Shown: positions 1 through 6,833, numbered from the stretch's first letter. The stretch is 7,055 nucleotides of DNA from Bacillota bacterium (GCA_023431385.1 JAEYWA010000005.1:1-7055), one strand, 5' to 3'. Translations and numbers: made by a program. Notes: a model not told the origin generated them from the letters alone.

Positions 1-1181
1 CCAGCCTTCGAGCCAATAAGCTCCGTTCCATTTTAACAATGCTTGGTATTGTTATGGGTGTATTTTCCGTTATCACAATTGTAGCTATCGGAAATGCTAC
101 TCAAAGTTATATGGATAATGAATTTGCGAAAATCGGAGCTAATGTTATAGCCATTTCATATAAATCAGGAACTATAACATCTAACGATATACTGAAGAAT
201 GACGATTTAAAGGCAATTGCAAAGGTTGAGGAAATAAAGAATGTTGGTACATCAATGGGAAGGTCCGGTACAATTCGACTGGGAGACAAGAACAGGACTG
301 CAAATATCACTGGAGTATCTTCACATTATAATGACATAATGCCTATCGAATTGTCTGAGGGCAGAATGATCAACGAAGTAGATAATACCATGAGATCAAA
401 TGTTGTCGTTATAAAAGAAGATTTTGCTAGAGCATATTTTAAGACCGTTGATCCAATAGGTCAAAAGCTAAGGGTTAAGTTGGGTTCTGGCAGTTCTCTG
501 AACTTAACTGTCATTGGAGTTGAAAAGAAAACCAATTCCATTTTTGGAGATATGATGTTGTACGAGAGTCAGAGTGTTGCACTGACAATCCCTTTGACGA
601 CCTTACAAGCTAACTTCCCATGGTCTGATCAATTGAATTATATGTATGCTACTGTTGAAGAGAGAGACCCTGCGGCTTTAAAGAAAATTGCCGATAAGAT
701 GCTACGTATACTGGAGCAGAAGCATGGAAACAAAGATAAATATTATGTAGAATTTTTGTCCGATTTACAGGAGCAGCTTAATTCAATGCTGGGTATAGTT
801 TCATCAGTATTGCTGGTTGTTGCAGTTATTACCCTGGTAGTTGGTGGTATAGGAATAGTTAATATTCTCCTAGTATCAGTTACTGAGCGTATAAGGGAAA
901 TAGGTGTACGAAAGGCACTGGGTGCAAGGAAGGTAGACATAGTCATTCAGTTTATAACTGAATCAATTATTTTAACAGGAATAAGCGGCTCAATTGGGAT
1001 TTTAATGGGTATTCTTGCAGGATTTGTTATATCAAGTGCTCTCACTTTACCACCAACTGTTGATGTAACAGTTGTAGTTCTTGCATTCCTTGGTTCGGTA
1101 GCTCTCGGAATGCTGTTCGGAGTTTATCCTGCTAAGAGAGCAGCTGACCTTGATCCTATCGAATCCTTGAGATACGAATAG
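1..1181 (+). CDS. ABC transporter permease, MacB/FtsX type (5' partial)
   Basis: This is the inner-membrane permease of a MacB-like ABC exporter, which would pair with an ATPase probably encoded upstream of the window. The reading frame is already open at base 3, and the visible start (SLRANKLRSILTMLGIVMGV) is the family's usual first membrane segment, so the Met at base 39 is internal and only about ten residues are probably missing. Of 392 visible residues, about 12-33 form membrane segment 1. About 35-260 are the extracytoplasmic MacB core domain. Three C-terminal membrane segments follow at roughly 267-293, 318-345 and 354-375. The FtsX-domain signature TERIREIGVRKALGA is at about 294-308, and the protein ends with the classic YPAKRAADLDPIESLRYE. 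The substrate cannot be read from the sequence; peptides, antibiotics or lipids are all possible for this family. Family assignment is secure, specific function is not. Confidence 0.93.
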   Translation, partial: SLRANKLRSILTMLGIVMGVFSVITIVAIGNATQSYMDNEFAKIGANVIAISYKSGTITSNDILKNDDLKAIAKVEEIKNVGTSMGRSGTIRLGDKNRTANITGVSSHYNDIMPIELSEGRMINEVDNTMRSNVVVIKEDFARAYFKTVDPIGQKLRVKLGSGSSLNLTVIGVEKKTNSIFGDMMLYESQSVALTIPLTTLQANFPWSDQLNYMYATVEERDPAALKKIADKMLRILEQKHGNKDKYYVEFLSDLQEQLNSMLGIVSSVLLVVAVITLVVGGIGIVNILLVSVTERIREIGVRKALGARKVDIVIQFITESIILTGISGSIGILMGILAGFVISSALTLPPTVDVTVVVLAFLGSVALGMLFGVYPAKRAADLDPIESLRYE

Positions 1182-1230
1182 TGTTATTAACATATAGAAC
1201 ATAAGCTGATATTTTCTGTAAAAGATGCTT

Positions 1231-1284
1231 AAAAAAAAAGAATTCACTTCGCAATAATGAACTTAGCGCAGTGAATTCTTTTTT
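1231..1284. terminator. Bidirectional intrinsic terminator between convergent genes
   Basis: A nine-base arm GAATTCACT (1240-1248) pairs with AGTGAATTC (1270-1278). It is extended inward by CGC/GCG after one mismatch, leaving a 13-base loop (1253-1265), and outward by A-T pairs. On the plus strand the stem is followed by six T (1279-1284), serving the ABC permease. On the minus strand the run of nine A (1231-1239) becomes a T tract, serving the small gene whose stop codon ends two bases away. One element therefore plausibly terminates both transcripts. Confidence 0.85.
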
Positions 1285-1285
1285 A

Positions 1286-1459
1286 CTATTTTCTACACAT
1301 ATCAATCAGTTTTCCTGCTGCAAGGCCCACAAGAAATGTTACGCCTAAAATTCCCATTGCAGCGGAAGTTGAAAGGGTATACTCTGTATCATAGCTCTCG
1401 GTTGTTGAAGGAGTAGTTTTTCTGGACGGTCTGGCATATTTTCTACTTTTTCTACTCAT
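1286..1459 (-). CDS. Small single-pass membrane protein, hypothetical
   Basis: A 57-residue reading frame, too short for many gene finders. It starts with ATG at 1459-1457 behind an excellent ribosome binding site (AGGAGGAGGT on the minus strand, 1473-1464) and stops with TAG at 1288-1286, right beside the terminator. Residues 2-14 are strongly basic (SRKSRKYARPSRK). Residues 15-32 are Ser/Thr-rich with acidic residues (TTPSTTESYDTEYTLSTS). Residues 33-49 form a hydrophobic Gly/Ala-rich segment (AAMGILGVTFLVGLAAG), and a short tail KLIDMCRK follows. This looks like a single-pass membrane protein; the topology is not clear because both ends are basic. I do not recognise the family. The strong ribosome binding site, codon-sized fit and dedicated terminator argue that it is real. 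No convincing minus-strand promoter was found, although TATAAT-like hexamers occur at 1549-1544 and 1521-1516 without a good -35. Confidence 0.75.
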   Translation of the reverse strand: MSRKSRKYARPSRKTTPSTTESYDTEYTLSTSAAMGILGVTFLVGLAAGKLIDMCRK

Positions 1460-1521
1460 AAATACCTCCTCCTATTAGCGATGAAAATTTTATTTATCAA
1501 AGAATAGTATTCGTGATTATA

Positions 1522-1551
1522 TTGAATATATACGATGTTTTTTATTATACT
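1522..1551 (+). promoter_or_regulatory. Candidate sigma-A promoter for the ymfF-ymfH-lgt-rodA operon
   Basis: TTGAAT (1522-1527) and TATACT (1546-1551) are separated by 18 bases, each close to the consensus. Transcription would begin near 1558 and give a leader of about 215 bases before the first codon. The region is very A+T-rich, so chance matches are likely. A weaker alternative uses TAAAAT at 1608-1613. The choice is inference from sequence only. Confidence 0.5.
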
Positions 1552-1654
1552 ATATATGTATGCTTAATTTTTGAAATAATGGAAGTTAACGTACAATTTT
1601 ATGTTATTAAAATAAATGGCGTGAGTTATTGTGGTTAATTTTTTCATGCCGGGA

Positions 1655-1760
1655 AGTGGAGATAGCGTGAAAATTAAATGTAGAAAGTCATCATGACTTT
1701 CACCAGCGAAAAGCCACTACATGTCTTTTCATTACTATTTGTGTACGCGCCAAGCGCGTA
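1655..1760 (+). ncRNA. Structured 5' leader of the ymfF operon, possible cis-regulatory RNA
   Basis: Several inverted repeats are packed between the candidate promoter and the ymfF ribosome binding site. One arrangement is TGAAAA (1668-1673) with TTTTCA (1726-1731), then ATGTAG (1678-1683) with CTACAT (1717-1722). These enclose the hairpin AAAGTC/GACTTT (1684-1689/1695-1700). Two other pairings would compete with it: GTGAAA (1667-1672) with TTTCAC (1698-1703), and AGTGG (1655-1659) with CCACT (1714-1718). A separate 7-bp hairpin TACGCGC/GCGCGTA (1744-1760, loop CAA) ends three bases before the ribosome binding site. The competing pairings are what a switching leader would show, but I do not recognise a known riboswitch class. 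The hairpin next to the ribosome binding site could also be a protein operator. Confidence 0.4.
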
Positions 1761-1763
1761 GAT

Positions 1764-1768
1764 GGGAG
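1764..1768 (+). promoter_or_regulatory. Ribosome binding site fixing the ymfF start
   Basis: GGGAG lies five bases before the ATG at 1774. The other in-frame ATG, at 1762, overlaps this site and has only the GC-rich hairpin upstream of it, so 1774 is the better start. Confidence 0.75.
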
Positions 1769-1773
1769 ATAAT

Positions 1774-3078
1774 ATGACAGATGCCGTAAAAGTACAGGAA
1801 AATCTAAACAAGCTGTTTGAAGTAAATGGTATTTCGGTATATAACATTAAATCCAACAGATTTAAAACAAATACGATAAGTATTTTTTTTCAGGATAATT
1901 TAAATTCCAACACAGTAGCTTTAAATGCTCTTTTTCCTTCTGTACTCAGAAGAGGTACTCAGAACCTTCCGACTCTTAAGGATATAAACTTGTATCTTGA
2001 AGAATTGTATGGAGCAATTTTTGACTGTGGTATAGGCAAAAAAGGAGAAAGACAGATAATTCATTTTTATTTTGAATACCTCTCAGACAAGTATGCCAAT
2101 GACGAGCATAGTAATTTCAAAGGTGCTCTTGAGTTCCTTTTTGATATAATTTACCGACCGTTACTTAAGGAGGGTTCTTTCAATCCTCAGTATGTTGAGC
2201 AGGAAAAAACAAACCTCAAGATGCTTATTGAGAGTAGGACAAATGATAAATTACAATATGCCATGGACAGATGCTATGAGCTAATGTGCCGGGAGGAGCC
2301 CTTCGGACTATACGAGTACGGCTCTGTGGAACAAATAGAGCATATAACGCCAGTAGAGCTTTATAAACACTACAAGGAAAAGGTTGCTACATTACCTGCT
2401 GATATTTTTATTACCGGTGAACTGGGAGACGACGAAATAGATTACATCCGGAAAAGAATCGGAATCCTGGACAGGGGTGTTACAAAAGGTCTGACTTCGG
2501 GTATTGTAAAAAAATATGTAGATAAGGTTAAATATTTCGAAGAAAAAATGGATGTAACCCAGGGAAAGCTTTCGCTGGGCTTTAGGACTAATATAACTCC
2601 GAAAGAGTACGATTATTACGCTTTAATGGTTTATAGCAGTATTCTTGGAGGCGGAATGCATTCGAAATTATTTCAGAATGTCCGTGAAAAGGCGGGATTG
2701 GCTTATTACATTTTTGCCGGGCTTGAAAAGTTTAAGGGTCTTATGATTATAGGCAGCGGTATTGACATAAAGGAGAGAGAACGTGCACAAGCCCTTATTA
2801 TGAAGCAGCTGGAAGCAATAAAGGAAGGCAGAATTTCGGACTACGAATTTGATTCTACAATAAAGTCCCTTGAAACCGGAATTAATGCTCTCAAAGATAG
2901 CCAATTACAGGTCGTGGATTTCAATTTCAGCCAGCTAGTGGCGCAGACACACGATACACTTGAAGGTATTCTTAATAAAATAAGAAGAGTGACTAAACAG
3001 GATGTAATAAACATTACTGGTAAGATTCAGCTTGATACCGTTTATTTTTTAACAGCTCAGGGAAATGAAGCTGAATAA
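1774..3078 (+). CDS. ymfF: M16 family peptidase-like protein YmfF/YfmF, zinc-site-less subunit
   Basis: A 434-residue M16 (pitrilysin/insulinase fold) protein of the YmfF type; current databases label this family as associated with EF-P 5-aminopentanol modification. The N-terminal M16 domain covers about residues 15-200 and the C-terminal M16 domain about 200-430. Where active family members carry HxxEH just before a Gly-Thr pair, this protein has A52-L-F-P-S56 followed by VLRRGT, so it cannot bind catalytic zinc. The C-terminal domain keeps the substrate-holding Arg/Tyr motif LFQNVREKAGLAYYI, with R304 and Y311. It is followed 71 bases later by a partner with the opposite pattern, so a YmfF-YmfH heterodimer is the natural reading. 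It is probably cytoplasmic, with no signal peptide. The natural substrate is not evident. The start is placed at 1774 and not 1762 because of the ribosome binding site. Confidence 0.88.
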   Translation: MTDAVKVQENLNKLFEVNGISVYNIKSNRFKTNTISIFFQDNLNSNTVALNALFPSVLRRGTQNLPTLKDINLYLEELYGAIFDCGIGKKGERQIIHFYFEYLSDKYANDEHSNFKGALEFLFDIIYRPLLKEGSFNPQYVEQEKTNLKMLIESRTNDKLQYAMDRCYELMCREEPFGLYEYGSVEQIEHITPVELYKHYKEKVATLPADIFITGELGDDEIDYIRKRIGILDRGVTKGLTSGIVKKYVDKVKYFEEKMDVTQGKLSLGFRTNITPKEYDYYALMVYSSILGGGMHSKLFQNVREKAGLAYYIFAGLEKFKGLMIIGSGIDIKERERAQALIMKQLEAIKEGRISDYEFDSTIKSLETGINALKDSQLQVVDFNFSQLVAQTHDTLEGILNKIRRVTKQDVINITGKIQLDTVYFLTAQGNEAE

Positions 3079-3095
3079 TAGTCGGTATTTTCAGC
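3070..3095 (+). other. Hairpin overlapping the ymfF stop codon
   Basis: GCTGAA plus AATA pairs with TATTTTCAGC across a five-base loop, about ten pairs with one bulged T. The ymfF TAA (3076-3078) lies in the stem. There is no T tract after it, so it is unlikely to be a terminator. It may stabilise the upstream mRNA or tune expression between the two peptidase genes. Confidence 0.4.
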
Positions 3096-3149
3096 AGTAA
3101 CATTGAGATTTGGCTCGCTGTCAGGCGGCGGAAATGGAGAAAAGACAAT

Positions 3150-4439
3150 ATGAGATATGAAACTCTTGAATATAAGAAATATGACGAGGTGATGTACAAA
3201 TACGAACACAGCAGTGGCTTGAACTGCATCGTAATTCCCAAAAAGGGCTACAATAAAAAGCATGCAACCTTCTCGACTCACTATGGCTCTATAGATAATA
3301 AATTCATTATTCCTGGAGATACCAAGCCCATAAAGGTCCCTGACGGTATTGCTCACTTTTTGGAACATAAGCTTTTTGAGCAAAAGGATGGAAGTGTTAT
3401 GGACAAATTTGCGGCATTGGGTTCCAAACCTAATGCTTTTACAAGTTTCAACCAGACAGTATATCTTTTTTCCTGCACCGATCTGTTTACAGAAAATTTT
3501 GAGCTTCTATTAAATTTTGTACAAAATCCATACATTACTGAAGAGAGCGTGGAAAGGGAGAAAGGTATAATTGGTCAGGAAATTAACATGTACCTTGACA
3601 ATCCGGGCTGGAGAGTCACTTTTAATCTTCTGGAGGCCTTCTATAAAAAGCACCCGGTCAAGAAAGACATAGCCGGATCCATAGAAAGTATCAGCAAAAT
3701 AACAAGGGACACACTGTATAAATGCTATGAAACCTTCTATCACCCTTCTAACATGCTTATTACAGTTGTTGGAGATGTTGATAAGGAAGAGGTCTTTGAG
3801 CAGGTTGAAAAAAATATTAACGCAAAGGAAAATCATGGCGAGATAAAACGAATATACCCGGAAGAGAATGAGGAACTTCATAAAGCCTATGTGGAACAGA
3901 GCATGCCTGTATCAACTCCTCTTTTCTATATGGGCTTTAAGGATAGCAGTTATAAGCTTGAAGGGTCTGAAATAATTATGTATGAACTGGCTGTAAAGCT
4001 TTTAACAGCAATGCTGATAGGGAGGAGCTCTGAATTATACGGTGAGCTTTATGACAAAGGATTAATTAATACCAGCTTTGAATACGACTTTTCAATAGAA
4101 AGCAGTTATGCATATTCAATGCTTGGGGGAGAATCAGTAAACCCTGAAGCTGTAAAGGAAAGCTTTATTAAGGAAATAAAAAAACAGCATAAAAATGGCT
4201 TAAACCCCGATACATTTGAACGATTGCTCAAAGCTTCAAAAGGTAGATTCCTCAGACAAATGAATTCTGTGGAAAGTATAGCCAGAAGCTTTATAAATTT
4301 ATATTTCAAGGGTGTAACAATGTTTGATTATTTAGAGGTTTATGATACAATGAGTTTTGATTATATTTCCGAGGTCTATAATAAACATTTTAACGTTGAC
4401 CGTTTGGCTTTATCAGTAGTAAAAAATTTACGAAAATGA
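3150..4439 (+). CDS. ymfH: M16 family zinc peptidase YmfH/YfmH, catalytic subunit
   Basis: A 429-residue M16 metallopeptidase of the YmfH type. The inverted zinc motif HxxEH is intact as H69-F-L-E72-H73 (context DGIAHFLEHKLFEQKDGS). The downstream helix EKGIIGQEINMYLD supplies E144 as the expected third zinc ligand and E137 as the usual second glutamate seven residues before it. In the C-terminal domain the place of the Arg/Tyr motif reads LYGELYDKGLINTSFEY, so neither residue is conserved. This complements YmfF, which has Arg/Tyr but no zinc site, and two-chain M16 enzymes of this kind are known (Sphingomonas SPH2681/SPH2682). The start ATG has a clear ribosome binding site, GGAGA at 3136-3140, nine bases upstream. 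No signal peptide is seen, so it is probably cytoplasmic. The specific substrate is unknown. Confidence 0.92.
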   Translation: MRYETLEYKKYDEVMYKYEHSSGLNCIVIPKKGYNKKHATFSTHYGSIDNKFIIPGDTKPIKVPDGIAHFLEHKLFEQKDGSVMDKFAALGSKPNAFTSFNQTVYLFSCTDLFTENFELLLNFVQNPYITEESVEREKGIIGQEINMYLDNPGWRVTFNLLEAFYKKHPVKKDIAGSIESISKITRDTLYKCYETFYHPSNMLITVVGDVDKEEVFEQVEKNINAKENHGEIKRIYPEENEELHKAYVEQSMPVSTPLFYMGFKDSSYKLEGSEIIMYELAVKLLTAMLIGRSSELYGELYDKGLINTSFEYDFSIESSYAYSMLGGESVNPEAVKESFIKEIKKQHKNGLNPDTFERLLKASKGRFLRQMNSVESIARSFINLYFKGVTMFDYLEVYDTMSFDYISEVYNKHFNVDRLALSVVKNLRK

Positions 4440-4456
4440 CAACTGAAAGATTTTGT

Positions 4457-4461
4457 GGAGG
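4457..4461 (+). promoter_or_regulatory. Ribosome binding site fixing the lgt start
   Basis: GGAGG lies eight bases before the ATG at 4470. A GTG at 4455 would extend the frame by five residues but overlaps this site and has no ribosome binding site of its own, so 4470 is preferred. Confidence 0.85.
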
Positions 4462-4469
4462 TTATTTTA

Positions 4470-5582
4470 ATGGGAGATAAAATTTTGGTTAGTTTTCCTA
4501 ATATGGGTTTAGATTTCACCGTATCAAACGAAGCCTTTCGGGTGAAAATCGGAGCACTCGATTTTCCAATTTACTGGTATGGAATTATTATTGCATTAGC
4601 GTTTTTAGTTTGCGTACTGTGGGCTATGAGGGATTCCAGGAAGTTTGGACTGGTGCCGGATACTGTGATTGACCTTATGTTGTTTGCGGCACCTGCTGCC
4701 ATAATCGGTGCCCGCCTTTACTATGTTGTTTTCAGTTGGGAAGAATATAAATATGACCCAATTCAGATTTTTAATCTGCGAAAAGGCGGGCTGGCTGTTC
4801 TGGGCGGTATAATAGCAGCAGTTATTGCGGCATATTTTGTAGCAAAGTACAAAAAGATTCCTACCTTTAAATTCTTTGATTTTGCAGTACCTTATATAGC
4901 ACTTGGACAGGCTATAGGACGTTGGGGGAATTTCTTCAATCAGGAAGCCTTTGGCACTAATACAGATTTGCCCTGGGGCATGACAAGTCCGGTAATCAAA
5001 TCCTATCTTCAGGGTCTAAACAACAGCGGAATAAATATAAATCCTGACCTTCCGGTGCATCCTACATTTTTATATGAATCTATATGGGACTTAGGTGTCT
5101 TTGCATTTCTGATGTGGATGAGACGAAAAAAGAAGTTTGACGGAGAGGTTTTCTGCTTTTACTTTATTACTTACAGTATAGGAAGAGCCGTAATTGAGGG
5201 TATGAGAACCGATAGTCTGATGCTGGGGAATCTAAGGGTTTCACAGCTGCTCTCAATTGTTTTCATTATTATATTTACAGTGATAGTCGTATATGTGAGA
5301 GTAAAAATCAAAAATAGTAGTGAGGTTGAAATTGGACATAGCGGATATGCTGATATTCTTAAAATAATGGAAGAAGACAAGGCAGATTCGGCAGAAAAAG
5401 CTATAGAAATCAAATCGGTTACTGACAGTGATATCAAAAATGAAGAAGGCAGTAGTAAGCCAGAAGACAATAGTCAGGAGTCAGAAGACGTAGTTCAGGA
5501 GTCAGAAGACGTAGTTCAGGGGTCAGAAGACAATAGTCAGGAGAAAGACATTCTCCAGGAGAAGGAAGACAGTAGTAAGTAA
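4470..5582 (+). CDS. lgt: Prolipoprotein diacylglyceryl transferase with acidic C-terminal tail
   Basis: Lgt transfers diacylglycerol from phosphatidylglycerol to the lipobox cysteine of prolipoproteins in the cytoplasmic membrane, the first step of lipoprotein maturation. The core (about residues 30-282) has the family's seven hydrophobic segments. It contains IYWYGI (Y37, matching E. coli Y26), the signature GQAIGRWGNFFNQEAFG (146-162, with R151, N154 and E159), HPTFLYES (197-204), and SIGRAVIEGMRTD with R239, E243 and R246. At the place of E. coli H103 the sequence is GGLAVLGG, with L111 in place of His. The protein is 370 residues against a typical 250-300. The extra is a charged tail (about 285-370) rich in Glu, Asp, Ser and Gln, containing four 7-residue repeats, and predicted cytoplasmic from the known Lgt topology. 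It follows ymfH by 30 bases and precedes the RodA-like gene by 42, probably in the same operon. Confidence 0.95.
   Translation: MGDKILVSFPNMGLDFTVSNEAFRVKIGALDFPIYWYGIIIALAFLVCVLWAMRDSRKFGLVPDTVIDLMLFAAPAAIIGARLYYVVFSWEEYKYDPIQIFNLRKGGLAVLGGIIAAVIAAYFVAKYKKIPTFKFFDFAVPYIALGQAIGRWGNFFNQEAFGTNTDLPWGMTSPVIKSYLQGLNNSGININPDLPVHPTFLYESIWDLGVFAFLMWMRRKKKFDGEVFCFYFITYSIGRAVIEGMRTDSLMLGNLRVSQLLSIVFIIIFTVIVVYVRVKIKNSSEVEIGHSGYADILKIMEEDKADSAEKAIEIKSVTDSDIKNEEGSSKPEDNSQESEDVVQESEDVVQGSEDNSQEKDILQEKEDSSK
5461..5544 (+). repeat. Four tandem 21-bp repeats in the lgt tail
   Basis: Four consecutive 21-base units begin at 5461, 5482, 5503 and 5524, each starting CAGAAGAC and containing TCAGG or TTCAGG. They encode the heptad-length units PEDNSQE, SEDVVQE, SEDVVQG and SEDNSQE. 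The outer two units share CAATAGT and the inner two share GTAGT, a symmetrical ABBA pattern. The unit is a multiple of three, so copy-number changes would keep the frame and only alter tail length. Confidence 0.9.
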
Positions 5583-5624
5583 CTTTCTGCTACTCCATAT
5601 AAGTTTAGTTAGGAACGGTGAAGA

Positions 5625-6758
5625 ATGTATTTTGTTGAAAAGTCAAAAACAGCCAATCAACTTAAAAAATTTGATTACCTGCTGTTGGGCCTTGTATTGA
5701 TACTGGCGGCAATAGGACTGGTAGTTTTTAGCAGTGCAGTCAAGGAAAGACCAAGTTTGCTCAAACCTCAAATACTTGGCCTTATAATGGGAATAGCTTT
5801 ATGCCTTATACTCAGTGCCATTGATTATAAGGATTTGAAGGTTCTCAGCCTTTTCATCTTTTTTAGTGCAATGGGCTTAATGGTACTGGTATTGTTCTTT
5901 GGAAAAGGAGAAGAGCTTGGCAGCAAAAACTGGTTAAATATTGCAGGTATGAGTTTTCAGCCTTCTGAATATGCAAAAATTGCGTACATAATTTTGGCCT
6001 CGGTTTTCCTTGAAAGAATAAAAGACAGTCAGGAGAAAAACAAGGCGGATATTATAAAGTTTCTGGCATATTCCTGTATTGCTATTGGAATGGTCATTCT
6101 CCAAAAGGATTATGGAACAGCAATGGTTTTTGTGTTTATCTTTTTTATGTTTATATATATTGCCGGAATACCCTACCGATATATATTTATACTATGCGGG
6201 GGAGCGGGTCTTTCACTGCCTTTCATTTGGGTCTATGTACTCAATGATAAAAGAAGGGACAGAATTTTGACTTTTATTTCTCCCGAAAGAGACCCTCTGG
6301 GCGGGGGATACAATGTTAGAAGATCTATACAGGCTATTGGCTCAGGCAGACTGTATGGACAGGGGTATGGGAACGGGCTATTAACACAAAACAGAGGAGT
6401 ACCAGTAAATGAATCGGATTTTATATTCTCGGTAGTGGGAGAGGAATTTGGCTTTATTGGAGGCTGTGTCATTATTCTTCTTGGACTGCTGATTCTTTTG
6501 CGGATCATATACATCTCAAAGAATGCAAGTGACTCCTATGGTTCATTTATCTGTATCGGTGTAGCCGGTATGCTTGGTTTTAATTTTATTGAAAATATTG
6601 GAATGAGTATAGGCTTACTCCCTGTTACCGGGCTTCCGTTACCTTTTGTCAGCCAGGGCGGTACCGCATTGCTGTTTTATTTTTCTGCGGTTGGTATTGT
6701 ATTAAGCGTTTCATCTCGGCGTAAAAGGGGAAATTTAAAATCGAGCAATAAGCAATAA
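5625..6758 (+). CDS. rodA: Peptidoglycan glycosyltransferase, RodA/FtsW/SpoVE family (RodA-like)
   Basis: A 377-residue polytopic SEDS-family protein that polymerises lipid II into glycan strands with a partner class B penicillin-binding protein. About ten hydrophobic segments are visible. Family motifs are KNWLNIAGMSFQPSEYAKIA (101-120), KDYGTA (161-166), and a long extracytoplasmic loop with DRILTFISPERDPLGGGYN then RRSIQAIGSG. Next come ESDFIFSVVGEEFGF, with D265 at the position of the essential SEDS aspartate, and GMSIGLLPVTGLPLPFVSQGG (326-346). The GYNVRRSIQAIGSG and ESDFIF forms, and a basic tail of only about 15 residues, favour RodA over FtsW, but the two are close and SpoVE-like roles cannot be excluded. 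The last motif has Gln (SQGG) where Tyr is most common. The ribosome binding site is weak: AGGA at 5611 or GGTGA at 5617. It is the last gene before a strong terminator. Confidence 0.9.
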   Translation: MYFVEKSKTANQLKKFDYLLLGLVLILAAIGLVVFSSAVKERPSLLKPQILGLIMGIALCLILSAIDYKDLKVLSLFIFFSAMGLMVLVLFFGKGEELGSKNWLNIAGMSFQPSEYAKIAYIILASVFLERIKDSQEKNKADIIKFLAYSCIAIGMVILQKDYGTAMVFVFIFFMFIYIAGIPYRYIFILCGGAGLSLPFIWVYVLNDKRRDRILTFISPERDPLGGGYNVRRSIQAIGSGRLYGQGYGNGLLTQNRGVPVNESDFIFSVVGEEFGFIGGCVIILLGLLILLRIIYISKNASDSYGSFICIGVAGMLGFNFIENIGMSIGLLPVTGLPLPFVSQGGTALLFYFSAVGIVLSVSSRRKRGNLKSSNKQ

Positions 6759-6791
6759 ATAAACAATTAATAGGCCGTTAGTCCTATAAAA

Positions 6792-6823
6792 GGCGGGGTA
6801 CATACCCCGTCTTTTTTTTTTTT
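6792..6823 (+). terminator. Strong intrinsic terminator after rodA
   Basis: GGCGGGGT (6792-6799) pairs with ACCCCGTC (6804-6811) over an ACAT loop, eight pairs including one G-U, and is followed by twelve T (6812-6823). It closes the ymfF-ymfH-lgt-rodA unit and separates it from mraZ. Confidence 0.95.
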
Positions 6824-6833
6824 CAAAAAAACA

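Noticed and set aside
1647..1722. Resemblance to a cobalamin riboswitch core (GGGAA, GTGAAAAT and GCCACT fragments)
   Set aside because: The fragments are not in the right spacing or completeness: the GGTGAAAATCC form, the CCGCAACTG element and the AGCCAGGAGACC end are all missing.
1762..1773. Upstream ATG start for ymfF
   Set aside because: It overlaps the GGGAG site that serves the ATG at 1774 and has no ribosome binding site of its own.
3510..3881. 123-residue minus-strand open frame inside ymfH
   Set aside because: It lies wholly opposite a well-conserved gene, has no ribosome binding site I could see, and its translation resembles no family I know.
4455..4469. GTG start for lgt five codons upstream
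   Set aside because: The GTG lies inside the GGAGG ribosome binding site of the ATG at 4470.
5171..5470. 99-residue minus-strand open frame inside lgt
   Set aside because: Antisense to the conserved Lgt core and tail; low-complexity Ser/Leu/Ile translation typical of a shadow frame.
5461..5544. CRISPR-like array
   Set aside because: The 21-bp units are directly contiguous, in frame within lgt and without unique spacers, so this is a coding tandem repeat.
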